DNA from: Pseudomonadota bacterium
GTDB lineage: Bacteria; Pseudomonadota; Gammaproteobacteria; Pseudomonadales; UBA5518
Assembly: GCA_963204845.1 (NCBI GenBank)
Contig: CAUJIL010000094.1
Location: 1 to 24,744, forward strand
Direction of reading: 5' to 3'
Length of the DNA stretch: 24,744 nucleotides
The notes below the pieces were generated by a model that worked only from the letters and a program-made list of their open reading frames with translations, did not search any database and was not told the origin of the DNA. The translations under genes and the position numbers were made by a program. The stretch's first letter is position 1. Each line of letters opens with the position of its first letter. This document shows, one piece after another, positions 8,090-15,560 of this stretch.

Positions 8090-9937
8090 GTGAACAACGA
8101 TAACGTCGCGAGAATCGGCGCCGCCTCGGCGCAGCTGCTCGACAGCGTAACGGCGGTCGAGCAGCTGCTGGCGGTGGACGGCCTCGATTACCTGGTGTTC
8201 GATTTCCTCGGCGAGGGCTCGATGGGGCACCTCAGCCTGATGTCGAAGTTCATGCCGGGCGGCGGCTTCGCGCGCGAGTTCGTCGACCTGCACGTGATGC
8301 CGCATCTTCCCGCGCTGCTCGCCCGTGGCATCCGCGTGGTCGCCAACGCCGGCGGCGTGGATCCGGCGGGCTGCGCCGGGGCGCTGCGCGCGGCGGCCGA
8401 GGCGATCGGCCTGCGGCCGCGCATCGCCTTCGTCGAAGGCGACGACCTGCGCGGGCGCAGCGAGGAGATGCGCGCACGCGGCGTGCGCGACATGTTCGAC
8501 GGGCGCGTCTTTCCCGAGGCGATCGAGTCGATGAACGCGTATCTGGGCGCCTTCCCGATCGCGGCGGCGCTGGCCGAGGGCGCCGACGTGGTGATCGTGG
8601 GGCGCTCGGTCGACAGCGCGGTGACGCTGGGTCCGCTGATCCACGCTTTCGGCTGGAGCGCGGAGCAGCACGACCTGCTCGCCGCCGGCACGCTGGTCGG
8701 GCACCTGATCGAGTGCGGCACGCAGGTCACCGGCGGCACCTTCACGGACTGGCGCAGCGTGCCCGACTGGGCCAACGGCGGTTTCCCGGTCGCCGAATGC
8801 CACGCCGACGGCAGCGCGGTGATCACCAAACCGCCCGGAACGGGCGGCCTGGTCACGCCGGGCACGGTGACCGAGCAGATGCTCTACGAGGTCGCGGATC
8901 CGCAAGCCTACGTGGTGCCCGACGTGGTCTGCGACTTCAGCGCGGTCAGCGTCACGCAGCAGGGACCGGAACGCGTTCTTGTCCGCGGGGCGCGCGGATA
9001 CCCGCCGACCGCCACCTGCAAGGTCTCCGCCACCTGGCAGCGCGGCTGGCGCTGCACCGTGCTGCAGCCGATCGTCGCGATCGACGCGGTGCCGCGCGCC
9101 GAGCGCCAGGCGGCCGCGCTGCTGGCGCACCATGCCGCGTTGCTCGAACGCCGCGCGATGGCACCGGCGCTGGGCACCCACAGCGAGGTGATCGGCGCCG
9201 AGGCCTGCCTCGGTCCGCGGGCTCGTGCACGCGGTGCGCGCGAGGTGATCGCGCGCGTGGTCGTCGAGCACGCGGAGCGAGCGGCGGCGGAGTTGTTCGG
9301 GCGCGAGAGCTACGCGGCGCTGACCACGATGTCGGCCGGCAGCCTGATCCCGGTGTCGCCGGTGGTGGTGCCGGTGCTGCGCGTGTTCTCGTTCCTGCTC
9401 GACAAGACCGCGGTGCCGGTGACGCTGGACATCGACGGACGCAAGCGCCAGCTGGCGCCGCCCGCCGCAGGTGGTTTCGATCCCGCGGCGATCGTGCGCC
9501 CGCCGGTCCCGGAGCCGCCGCCCGCGTGCGAGAAACTCGAGCCGGTGCCGCTGCTCGCGCTCGCGCTCGCGCGCAGTGGCGAGAAAGGCAACCTGTTCAA
9601 CGTGGCGGTGATCGCGCGCCGGCGGGAACTGCTGCCGTGGATCCGCGCGGCGCTGAGCCCGGAGGGCGTCGCCGACTGGTACGGGCACCTGTTCGACGAT
9701 CCGGCCGCGCGCCGCGTCGAACGCTTCGAGGTGCCCGGCGTGCAGGCGCTGAATTTCGTGGTGCACGAGTGCCTGGGCGGCGGGATCATGGGCTCGATGC
9801 GCCTCGATGCCGCGGCCAAGAACATGGCGCAACTGCTGCTGGAGTTTCCGGTGCCGGTGCCAGCGGCGCTGCGCGCGGAGCTCGATCCGGCACTGCTGGC
9901 CGCGGGCGACGGCGCGCCGTGGCGGGGTGCTCCCTGA
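8090..9937 (+). CDS. AtuA-family (DUF1446) acyclic terpene utilisation protein
   Basis: The 615-residue product has the two-part AtuA layout. An N-terminal DUF1446 domain begins 'ARIGAASA' and continues with 'LDYLVFDFLGE', 'VVANAGGVDPAGC', 'ADVVIVGRSVDSA' and 'GHLIECGTQVTGG'. A C-terminal ferredoxin-fold-like domain of about 100 residues starts at 'ARSGEKGNLFNVAVIAR' and ends with 'NFVVHECLGGG' and 'AKNMAQLLL'. AtuA is required with the citronellol/geraniol degradation genes in Pseudomonas, but its reaction is unknown. I chose GTG 8090 because family members begin a few residues before the 'RIG' motif. In-frame ATGs at 8021 and 7964 are alternatives; neither upstream extension resembles the family. 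It opens the plus-strand catabolic run, 56 bases before the next gene. No geranyl-CoA carboxylase is seen nearby. Confidence 0.88.
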   Translation: MNNDNVARIGAASAQLLDSVTAVEQLLAVDGLDYLVFDFLGEGSMGHLSLMSKFMPGGGFAREFVDLHVMPHLPALLARGIRVVANAGGVDPAGCAGALRAAAEAIGLRPRIAFVEGDDLRGRSEEMRARGVRDMFDGRVFPEAIESMNAYLGAFPIAAALAEGADVVIVGRSVDSAVTLGPLIHAFGWSAEQHDLLAAGTLVGHLIECGTQVTGGTFTDWRSVPDWANGGFPVAECHADGSAVITKPPGTGGLVTPGTVTEQMLYEVADPQAYVVPDVVCDFSAVSVTQQGPERVLVRGARGYPPTATCKVSATWQRGWRCTVLQPIVAIDAVPRAERQAAALLAHHAALLERRAMAPALGTHSEVIGAEACLGPRARARGAREVIARVVVEHAERAAAELFGRESYAALTTMSAGSLIPVSPVVVPVLRVFSFLLDKTAVPVTLDIDGRKRQLAPPAAGGFDPAAIVRPPVPEPPPACEKLEPVPLLALALARSGEKGNLFNVAVIARRRELLPWIRAALSPEGVADWYGHLFDDPAARRVERFEVPGVQALNFVVHECLGGGIMGSMRLDAAAKNMAQLLLEFPVPVPAALRAELDPALLAAGDGAPWRGAP

Positions 9938-9993
9938 GCGGACGGATGGTTCGACCTGCCGGCGCGCGTGGCCGGATCCCTGCAGGAGGGGCG

Positions 9994-11190
9994 ATGTTTC
10001 TCGACGGTTACCGGATGGTGGACATGTGCTGGATGGGCGGTGGCCCGTTCACGGCGCAGGTGCTGGGCGACCTGGGCTTCGACGTGATCAAGGTGATGGA
10101 GGTGCCGAAGCCGTCGTCGGGGCGCCGCGGCGAGCGCAGCACCGGCTCGCTGATCGCCGAGCACAACGCGGCGCAGATGGCGCACTACCGCTTCGGCATC
10201 CGCAATGCGCGCAGCATCCTGCTGGACCTCAAAAGCAAGGAAGGTCTGGAGGTGTTCCATCGCCTGATCGAGACCAGCGACGTGATGACCGAAGGTTTCC
10301 GTCCCGGCGTCGCCGATCGGCTCGGCGTGGGTTACGAGGCGCTGCAGCGGATCAATCCGCGGCTCGTGTACGCCGCGATCACGGGCTACGGCCAGACCGG
10401 GCCCTACCGTGACCGCCCGGGCCACGATGTGAACTTCGAATCGGTCGCGGGACTGATCGGCATGAACGGCAAGGCCGGCGGGCCACCCGTCGTGACCGGT
10501 GCGCTGGTGGCCGATTTCGCGGTGGGGGCGATGTCGGCCGTGTCGCACATCCTGGCGGCACTGCTGCGCCGTGAGAAAGCCGGCGTGGGCGCCTATTGCG
10601 ACGTGTCCCTGACCGATGCGGTGTTCGAGACCAACGGCGGGGCGATCGGCCCCTATCTGGCCGCGGGCATCGAGATGCAGCGCGGCGAGATGTATTACTC
10701 GGGCTTCTGGCCGTTCAACGACGTCTACGAGACGAGCGACGGTGCCTACGTGTCGCTCGGAGCGTGGGAGCCCTATTTCTTCCGCAATCTCTGCCAGGCG
10801 CTCGGACGCGAGGACCTGGTCGAACTGCAGTGGGTGGTGGAGCGGCGCGACCATGTACGGGCCGAACTGGCGGCAGTGTTCAGGACCCGCACCCAGGCCG
10901 CATGGGTCGCGCTGTTCGAGCACGTCGATGCCTGCGTGACGCCGGTGAATACGCCGGCGCAGGCGGCCAACGATCCGCAGATGCGCGCGCGCGACATGGT
11001 GGTGGAACTGGATCACCCGCGCCACGGGAAGGCCCCGATGGTGGGATCCATGTTCAAGCTCGACGGCCAGCCGCTGGTGGCGCGGCACTGGATGAACCAC
11101 CCCGGGGAGCACACGGACGCGGTGTTGCGGGAACTGGGCTACGCAGACGGTGAGATCGCCGATCTGCGCGCCCGGGGACTGGTCGGCTGA
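9994..11190 (+). CDS. CaiB/BaiF family CoA-transferase or acyl-CoA racemase
   Basis: This 398-residue protein is a full-length family III CoA-transferase fold. It has 'FTAQVLGDLGFDVIKV' near the N-terminus, 'LLDLKSKEG' and 'YGQTGPYRDRPGHDVNFE'. The GHD motif supplies His144 and Asp145, and a further Asp lies 29 residues on (Asp174); 'GAWEPYF' adds a Glu. This His/Asp/Glu set matches the acid-base residues of alpha-methylacyl-CoA racemase (MCR His126, Asp156, Glu241). The Asp of GHD is also where CoA-transferases form the acyl anhydride. Racemase or transferase are therefore both possible, with the residues leaning to racemase-like chemistry. ATG 9994 has a strong GGAGGGG site 4 bases upstream. 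It is followed by a second family member after 20 bases. Confidence 0.9.
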   Translation: MFLDGYRMVDMCWMGGGPFTAQVLGDLGFDVIKVMEVPKPSSGRRGERSTGSLIAEHNAAQMAHYRFGIRNARSILLDLKSKEGLEVFHRLIETSDVMTEGFRPGVADRLGVGYEALQRINPRLVYAAITGYGQTGPYRDRPGHDVNFESVAGLIGMNGKAGGPPVVTGALVADFAVGAMSAVSHILAALLRREKAGVGAYCDVSLTDAVFETNGGAIGPYLAAGIEMQRGEMYYSGFWPFNDVYETSDGAYVSLGAWEPYFFRNLCQALGREDLVELQWVVERRDHVRAELAAVFRTRTQAAWVALFEHVDACVTPVNTPAQAANDPQMRARDMVVELDHPRHGKAPMVGSMFKLDGQPLVARHWMNHPGEHTDAVLRELGYADGEIADLRARGLVG

Positions 11191-11210
11191 GTTTCCGCGG
11201 AGGAACGCGC

Positions 11211-12500
11211 ATGACACAGGCGAAGGCGGACGGGCAGGGCATCCTGCGCGGCATCACGGTACTGGACTTCGGCCGCGTGGTGGCCGGCGGCTATTGCGGC
11301 CGCATCCTGGCCGACATGGGTGCGCGCGTGATCAAGGTCGAGGCGACCCACACCGGCGACCACATCCGCCTGCTGGGTCCGATGAGCGGTGCGGACTGGT
11401 GCATGCCACCGTCCATCAGCCCGATCTTCATGCACTGCAACGCGGGCAAGGAGAGCCTGTCGCTGGACCTGAAGCGTCCCGAGAGCATCGAGCTCATCCG
11501 GCGCATGCTCCCGCAGATCGACGTGGTGCTGGAGAACTTCACCTCCCACGTGATGCCCGGGCTGGGGCTGGGGTACGAGGACCTGCGCCGGATCCGGCCG
11601 GACCTGATCATGTGCTCGATCTCGGGCTTCGGTCCCACCGGCCCGCTGGCGGACGCACCGGCCGCGGACGGCATCGCGCAGGCCATGAGCGGCATGCTGT
11701 CGCTGATGGGCGAGGAAGACGGCTACCCCCATTTCGCGGGCAACGGCATCGCCGACACGGCTTCCGCCACGACCGCCGCCATGGCCATCCTCGCCGCATT
11801 GCTGGAGCGCATGCGCAGCGGCACCGGCCAGCACATCGATATCTCGATGATGCACACGCTGTTGAGCATGGACGGGGCGGCGGCGCCGTACTGCGTGGTC
11901 TCGAAGGGCGAGCACAAGGTGCCGCGCAGCGGTCGCGCCCATCACCTGGCGTGTCCCTGGGGCACCTTCAAGGGACCCGAGGGAAAGTACCTGGTCATCA
12001 TGATGACCGGGCCGTGGGCGTGGAAGAAACTGGTGGCGCTGATGGGCCGTGAGGACCTGCTGACGCATCCGAAGTTCGCCTCCGACGAGGCGCGCCTGCG
12101 GCACAAGTACGAGGTCCACGACATCATCGAGGAATACCTGATGGGCTTCGACACGGCGGAGAATGCGTACCGGGCGCTCGCGGCCGAGCGGCTGCTGGTC
12201 GGCATCGTGCTCGACCCCTGGGAGGCGGCGACGCATCCGCAGACGCCGCCGGAAATGATCGAGTCGATCCCGTATCCGTACGCGGGTGCGCTGCCCACCA
12301 TAGCCACGGCGCCGCGCTTCTCGCGCACCCCGACCCGCATCGGCCGGGCGCCGTTCATCGGCGAGCACAACCGCCGCGTGCTGCGGGAGCTGGCCGGCGT
12401 GGACGATGCGGAGCTGGACCGGCTGCATCGGGAAGGCGTGCTGTTCGAGGACGCCACGGTCACCCACCTCGAAGCGGCTGCGGCCGCTTCGGCGCCCTGA
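11211..12500 (+). CDS. CaiB/BaiF (family III) CoA-transferase
   Basis: The 429-residue protein has 'VLDFGRVVAGGYCGRILADMG', the CoA-binding 'NAGKESLSLDLK' (78-88), 'GFGPTGPLAD' and 'AADGIAQAMSG' with Asp153 at the formyl-CoA-transferase Asp169 position. The residue before the Asp is Ala, not the His of racemases, so this looks like a true CoA-transferase that moves CoA between acids through an aspartyl anhydride. 'NGIADTASATTA' follows as usual. The insert around residues 50-72, rich in Met, Trp and Pro, is a little unusual. ATG 11211 follows GGAGGAA by 7 bases. It sits 20 bases after the racemase-like paralogue and 10 bases before the next gene. The fold resembles CoA donor/acceptor enzymes for dicarboxylic or aromatic-alkyl acids, but the acids are not predictable from sequence. 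Confidence 0.92.
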   Translation: MTQAKADGQGILRGITVLDFGRVVAGGYCGRILADMGARVIKVEATHTGDHIRLLGPMSGADWCMPPSISPIFMHCNAGKESLSLDLKRPESIELIRRMLPQIDVVLENFTSHVMPGLGLGYEDLRRIRPDLIMCSISGFGPTGPLADAPAADGIAQAMSGMLSLMGEEDGYPHFAGNGIADTASATTAAMAILAALLERMRSGTGQHIDISMMHTLLSMDGAAAPYCVVSKGEHKVPRSGRAHHLACPWGTFKGPEGKYLVIMMTGPWAWKKLVALMGREDLLTHPKFASDEARLRHKYEVHDIIEEYLMGFDTAENAYRALAAERLLVGIVLDPWEAATHPQTPPEMIESIPYPYAGALPTIATAPRFSRTPTRIGRAPFIGEHNRRVLRELAGVDDAELDRLHREGVLFEDATVTHLEAAAAASAP

Positions 12501-12510
12501 GGAACAACCC

Positions 12511-13497
12511 ATGCTGAACCGGCTCGACGACTATTTCGTGCACCAGGGCAACCGTCCGCTGGACGAAGCCACGGGCAGCGGCGCGTTGTGGCAGGAGGCG
12601 CTGTATTTCAACCTGCACAGCGCCGACGGTCGCTGCTCGGCCATCGGCGGGCTCGACGTGTTTCCGAACAGCGGTTTCGCCGTGGCCTGGCTGATGGTGG
12701 AGAAGGACGGTGAGCACTTCGCCACGTTCCAGACCGACGGGCTCGGCAACTGGCGCGACGAGCTGGGCGTCGGGGCGCTGCGCTTCCAGGTGATCGAACC
12801 CTTGCGGCGTTGGCGCCTGTCGCTCGCCGACGAGGCCAACGGCATTCACGGCGAGCTCGAGTTCGAAGCCACTTCGGCGCCGACCCACTTCCGCCCGATC
12901 CGGCTCGAAGACGGGCGCGAGGTGGTGCTCGAGCAGTCCTACTTCAACCAGCTCGGTCGCTTCCACGGCAGCCTCGGCGTCGCCGGGCAGACGTTCAGCG
13001 GTTTCCGCGGCCTGCGGGCCAGGCGCTGGGGTGTGATCGACAGCCAGAAGCTGCCGTTCTACAACTGGATGTCGGTGCCGCTGAGCGACGGTGGCATCGT
13101 CGTGTGGCAGTTCGAGACACCCGCCGGCGAGGTGCTCTACTGCGACGGCGCGCGCCTGTACGACGACGGCCGCAGCACCGCGATCGTGCGCCTCGATCAC
13201 CACTGGGAGCTCGGCGCCGCCGCGCGTCATCCGCACCGGCTCGACGCCGTGCTGCATCTGGCCGACGGCACCACGCTGCCGCTCCGGTTCCGCACCCAGG
13301 CCACCCATCACGTGGGCGCCGTGCCGCCGCACTGGAGCGATGCCGTGGCCGCGGAGCGCGACTACGCCGAAGCCGCCGCGTCGTCGATCGAACTGGTCGG
13401 CGAGTTCACCGTGGCCGGCGAGACGGCGATCGGTATCTACGATGTCGCGACGCGCCGGGGTTACCGCCGCTACGCGCTGCCGGCCCTGGAGAGCTGA
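12511..13497 (+). CDS. Uncharacterised protein, possibly lipocalin-like beta-rich fold (CrtC/AttH or DUF7064-like)
   Basis: I do not firmly recognise this 328-residue protein. It begins 'LDDYFVHQGNRPLDEA', has 'EALYFNLHSADG', alternating short strands, and many Trp, Phe and Tyr residues through the middle ('FRGLRARRWGVIDS', 'YNWMSVPLSDGG'). It ends with 'GIYDVATRRGYRRYALP'. No signal peptide or membrane segment is visible. The dense beta-strand pattern and the 'D.....W' repeats recall the double-lipocalin hydroxyneurosporene synthase/AttH group and DUF7064-type proteins found near lipid or terpenoid catabolism genes, from memory only. It lies 10 bases after the CoA-transferase and 58 before the hydratase, so it is co-transcribed with them. 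A role in binding or hydrating a hydrophobic substrate is inference from context. Confidence 0.7.
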   Translation: MLNRLDDYFVHQGNRPLDEATGSGALWQEALYFNLHSADGRCSAIGGLDVFPNSGFAVAWLMVEKDGEHFATFQTDGLGNWRDELGVGALRFQVIEPLRRWRLSLADEANGIHGELEFEATSAPTHFRPIRLEDGREVVLEQSYFNQLGRFHGSLGVAGQTFSGFRGLRARRWGVIDSQKLPFYNWMSVPLSDGGIVVWQFETPAGEVLYCDGARLYDDGRSTAIVRLDHHWELGAAARHPHRLDAVLHLADGTTLPLRFRTQATHHVGAVPPHWSDAVAAERDYAEAAASSIELVGEFTVAGETAIGIYDVATRRGYRRYALPALES

Positions 13498-13555
13498 ACC
13501 GCTGCAAACCGGCGCCGCCCGGGCCGGTCGCCCCCTTGCCAACGAAGGAGCCGCC

Positions 13556-14362
13556 ATGAGTGAACCCGCCCTGCTCGTCGAGCGCGACGGCCATATCGTC
13601 ACGCTGACGTTCAACCGCCCGCGCTTCCGGAACTGCATGAACCCCGAGGTGTTCATCCGTCTCGCCGACGCGTGGGACATGATCAACGCCGACGACGACA
13701 TCCGGGCCGTGATCCTCACCGGCGCCGGTGGCACCTTCTGCGCCGGCGCCGACCTCGCGCACACGGTGCGCTGGCGTGCCGGCGAGCCGCCGCAGGACGC
13801 GTTCGAGGCACGCTTTCGCGCCGATCCGGACCTCATGTGGAAAGGCCTGCTGCGCAACTTCCGCTGCAACAAGGCGCTGATCGCGGCGGTCGAGGGTTCG
13901 TGCATCGCCGGCGGCGTGGAGATCCTCGAGTCGACCGACATCCGCATTGCCGGCGAGGGCGCGCGCTTCGGCATCTCCGAGGTGCGCTGGAGCGTGTTCC
14001 CGCTGGCCGGCTCCACCGTGCGCCTGCGCCGCCAGATCCCTTACACCAAGGCGATGGAGATGCTGCTGACCGGTGACCACTACCCCGCCGAGGACGCCTT
14101 GCAGATGGGCCTGATCGGGCGTCTGGTGCCCGCCGGCACGGCGCTCGCCCGCGCGCGCGAGGTGGCCGAACGCGTTGCGGCCAACGGCCCGCTGGCGGTG
14201 CGCGGCATCAAGCGGGCGGTGCAGGAGACCGACGGACTCCCCGAGGAGGAAGCGCTGGCGATCGAGTACCGGATCGGTATGGAAGTCGCCCACAGCGAGG
14301 ATGCCGCCGAGGGGCCGCGCGCCTTCGTCGAAAAGCGCGTGCCGCAGTACAAGGGCCGCTGA
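13556..14362 (+). CDS. Enoyl-CoA hydratase (crotonase family), both catalytic glutamates present
   Basis: This 268-residue crotonase keeps the complete hydratase pair: Glu122 in 'IAGGVEILESTD' (Glu144 of rat hydratase) and Glu142 in 'FGISEVRWSVFP' (Glu164). The oxyanion segment 'GTFCAGADL' is at 59-67. It should hydrate a trans-2-enoyl-CoA to a 3-hydroxyacyl-CoA. A longer loop after the oxyanion segment ('RWRAGEPPQDAFEARFRADPD') may shape the acyl pocket. ATG 13556 is preceded by AAGGAG at about 7 bases. It is one of three crotonases in the window and the only one with both glutamates; the acyl-CoA dehydrogenase that would supply its substrate starts 28 bases downstream. Confidence 0.94.
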   Translation: MSEPALLVERDGHIVTLTFNRPRFRNCMNPEVFIRLADAWDMINADDDIRAVILTGAGGTFCAGADLAHTVRWRAGEPPQDAFEARFRADPDLMWKGLLRNFRCNKALIAAVEGSCIAGGVEILESTDIRIAGEGARFGISEVRWSVFPLAGSTVRLRRQIPYTKAMEMLLTGDHYPAEDALQMGLIGRLVPAGTALARAREVAERVAANGPLAVRGIKRAVQETDGLPEEEALAIEYRIGMEVAHSEDAAEGPRAFVEKRVPQYKGR

Positions 14363-14390
14363 CACCGATTCACGAGACCAGGAGACGACG

Positions 14391-15542
14391 ATGTTCGACT
14401 ACACCGAAGAACAGGAAGCCATCCGCAGGACCGCCCGCGAGTTCGCGCGCAAGGAAGTGGCGCCGGGGGTCGCCGAACGCGACGCCGCCGCCCGGTTCGA
14501 CACACAGCTGTTCAAGCGCATGGGGGAGCTGGGCTTCATCGGCATGCTGATGCCCGAGGAAGTGGGCGGCAGCGATACCGACATCCTGAGTTTCAGCCTG
14601 GTGCTGGAGGAGATCGGCAAGGTGGACCTCGCCCTTGCCTGGTCGCTGTTCGCCTCGTTGTCGTTCGCCCATCCGGTGGCCACCCTGGGCACGCCCGAGC
14701 AGAAGGCGCTGTGGATGGACACCATCGTCCGGCCCGTGCTCCGGGGCGAGGCCAATACCGCGATGGGGATCACCGAACCGGACGCGGGTTCCGACAACGC
14801 CCGCATCCGCACCCGCGCCGTGCGCGACGGGGACACGTGGGTGATCAACGGATCCAAGACCTTCATCACCGGCGCTGGCCTCGACATCTGCAAGGGCGTG
14901 GTGGCGGTCTGCCTGACCGATCCGGAGCAATTCCGCTTCGATCACATCTTCATCCCCACCGGCACGCCCGGGTACCGCATCGGTCCGCCGCTGCGCAAGA
15001 TGGGGCTGCATTCCAGCGACACGCGCGAGCTGTTCTTCGACGACGTCCGCGTGCCGCTCAACCACCGTATCGGCATGGAGGGGCAGGGCCTGGAACGCAC
15101 CAAGAGCGGGTTCTTCACCGCGCGCATCCTGATTTCCTCCACCTGCCTGGGCCTGGCCGAGGAATGCCTGACGCTGGCCACCGACTGGGCCAGGCAGCGG
15201 GTGGCGTTCGGCAAGCCGATCACCCGCTACCAGTACGTCCAGGGCCTGCTGACCGACATGGCCCTGAACATCGAACTCGGACGCCTGATCCGCGACAAGG
15301 CCGCCCACTTGGCCATGCAGGGCAAGCCGTTCGCCAAGGAGGCGTCGATGTGCAAGTGGTTCGTGACCGAGATGGCCAAGGACTGTGCCGACAAGGCGGT
15401 GCAGATCTTCGGTGGCATGGGCTTCATGGAAAGCTGCCCGGTGTCCCGGTATTACCGCGACATCCGCGCCGCCACCATCGGCGAGGGCACGACCGAGATC
15501 CAGCGCCACGTAGTGGCGCGCGAAATGGGCCTGCGCTCGTGA
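14391..15542 (+). CDS. Acyl-CoA dehydrogenase
   Basis: This 383-residue FAD enzyme oxidises an acyl-CoA to the 2-enoyl-CoA and passes electrons to ETF. It has the full family pattern: the N-terminal helical domain 'FDYTEEQEAIRRTAREFA', the FAD/substrate signature 'MGITEPDAGSDNARI' (125-139), 'WVINGSKTFIT', 'LRKMGLHSSDTRELFFDDVRVP' in part, and 'QIFGGMGF' (338-345). The catalytic base is Glu365 in 'IGEGTTEIQ', the position used by short/medium-chain enzymes. Length is normal. Ser at 'HSSDT' and the 'SCPVSRYYRDIRA' end are typical. ATG 14391 has a GGAG site about 8 bases upstream. It is placed directly after the hydratase, supporting a beta-oxidation-like sequence. Substrate is not determined; a branched or bulky acyl-CoA fits the racemase nearby. 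Confidence 0.95.
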   Translation: MFDYTEEQEAIRRTAREFARKEVAPGVAERDAAARFDTQLFKRMGELGFIGMLMPEEVGGSDTDILSFSLVLEEIGKVDLALAWSLFASLSFAHPVATLGTPEQKALWMDTIVRPVLRGEANTAMGITEPDAGSDNARIRTRAVRDGDTWVINGSKTFITGAGLDICKGVVAVCLTDPEQFRFDHIFIPTGTPGYRIGPPLRKMGLHSSDTRELFFDDVRVPLNHRIGMEGQGLERTKSGFFTARILISSTCLGLAEECLTLATDWARQRVAFGKPITRYQYVQGLLTDMALNIELGRLIRDKAAHLAMQGKPFAKEASMCKWFVTEMAKDCADKAVQIFGGMGFMESCPVSRYYRDIRAATIGEGTTEIQRHVVAREMGLRS

Positions 15543-15560
15543 GCGCCTGAGGTTGCCGCC

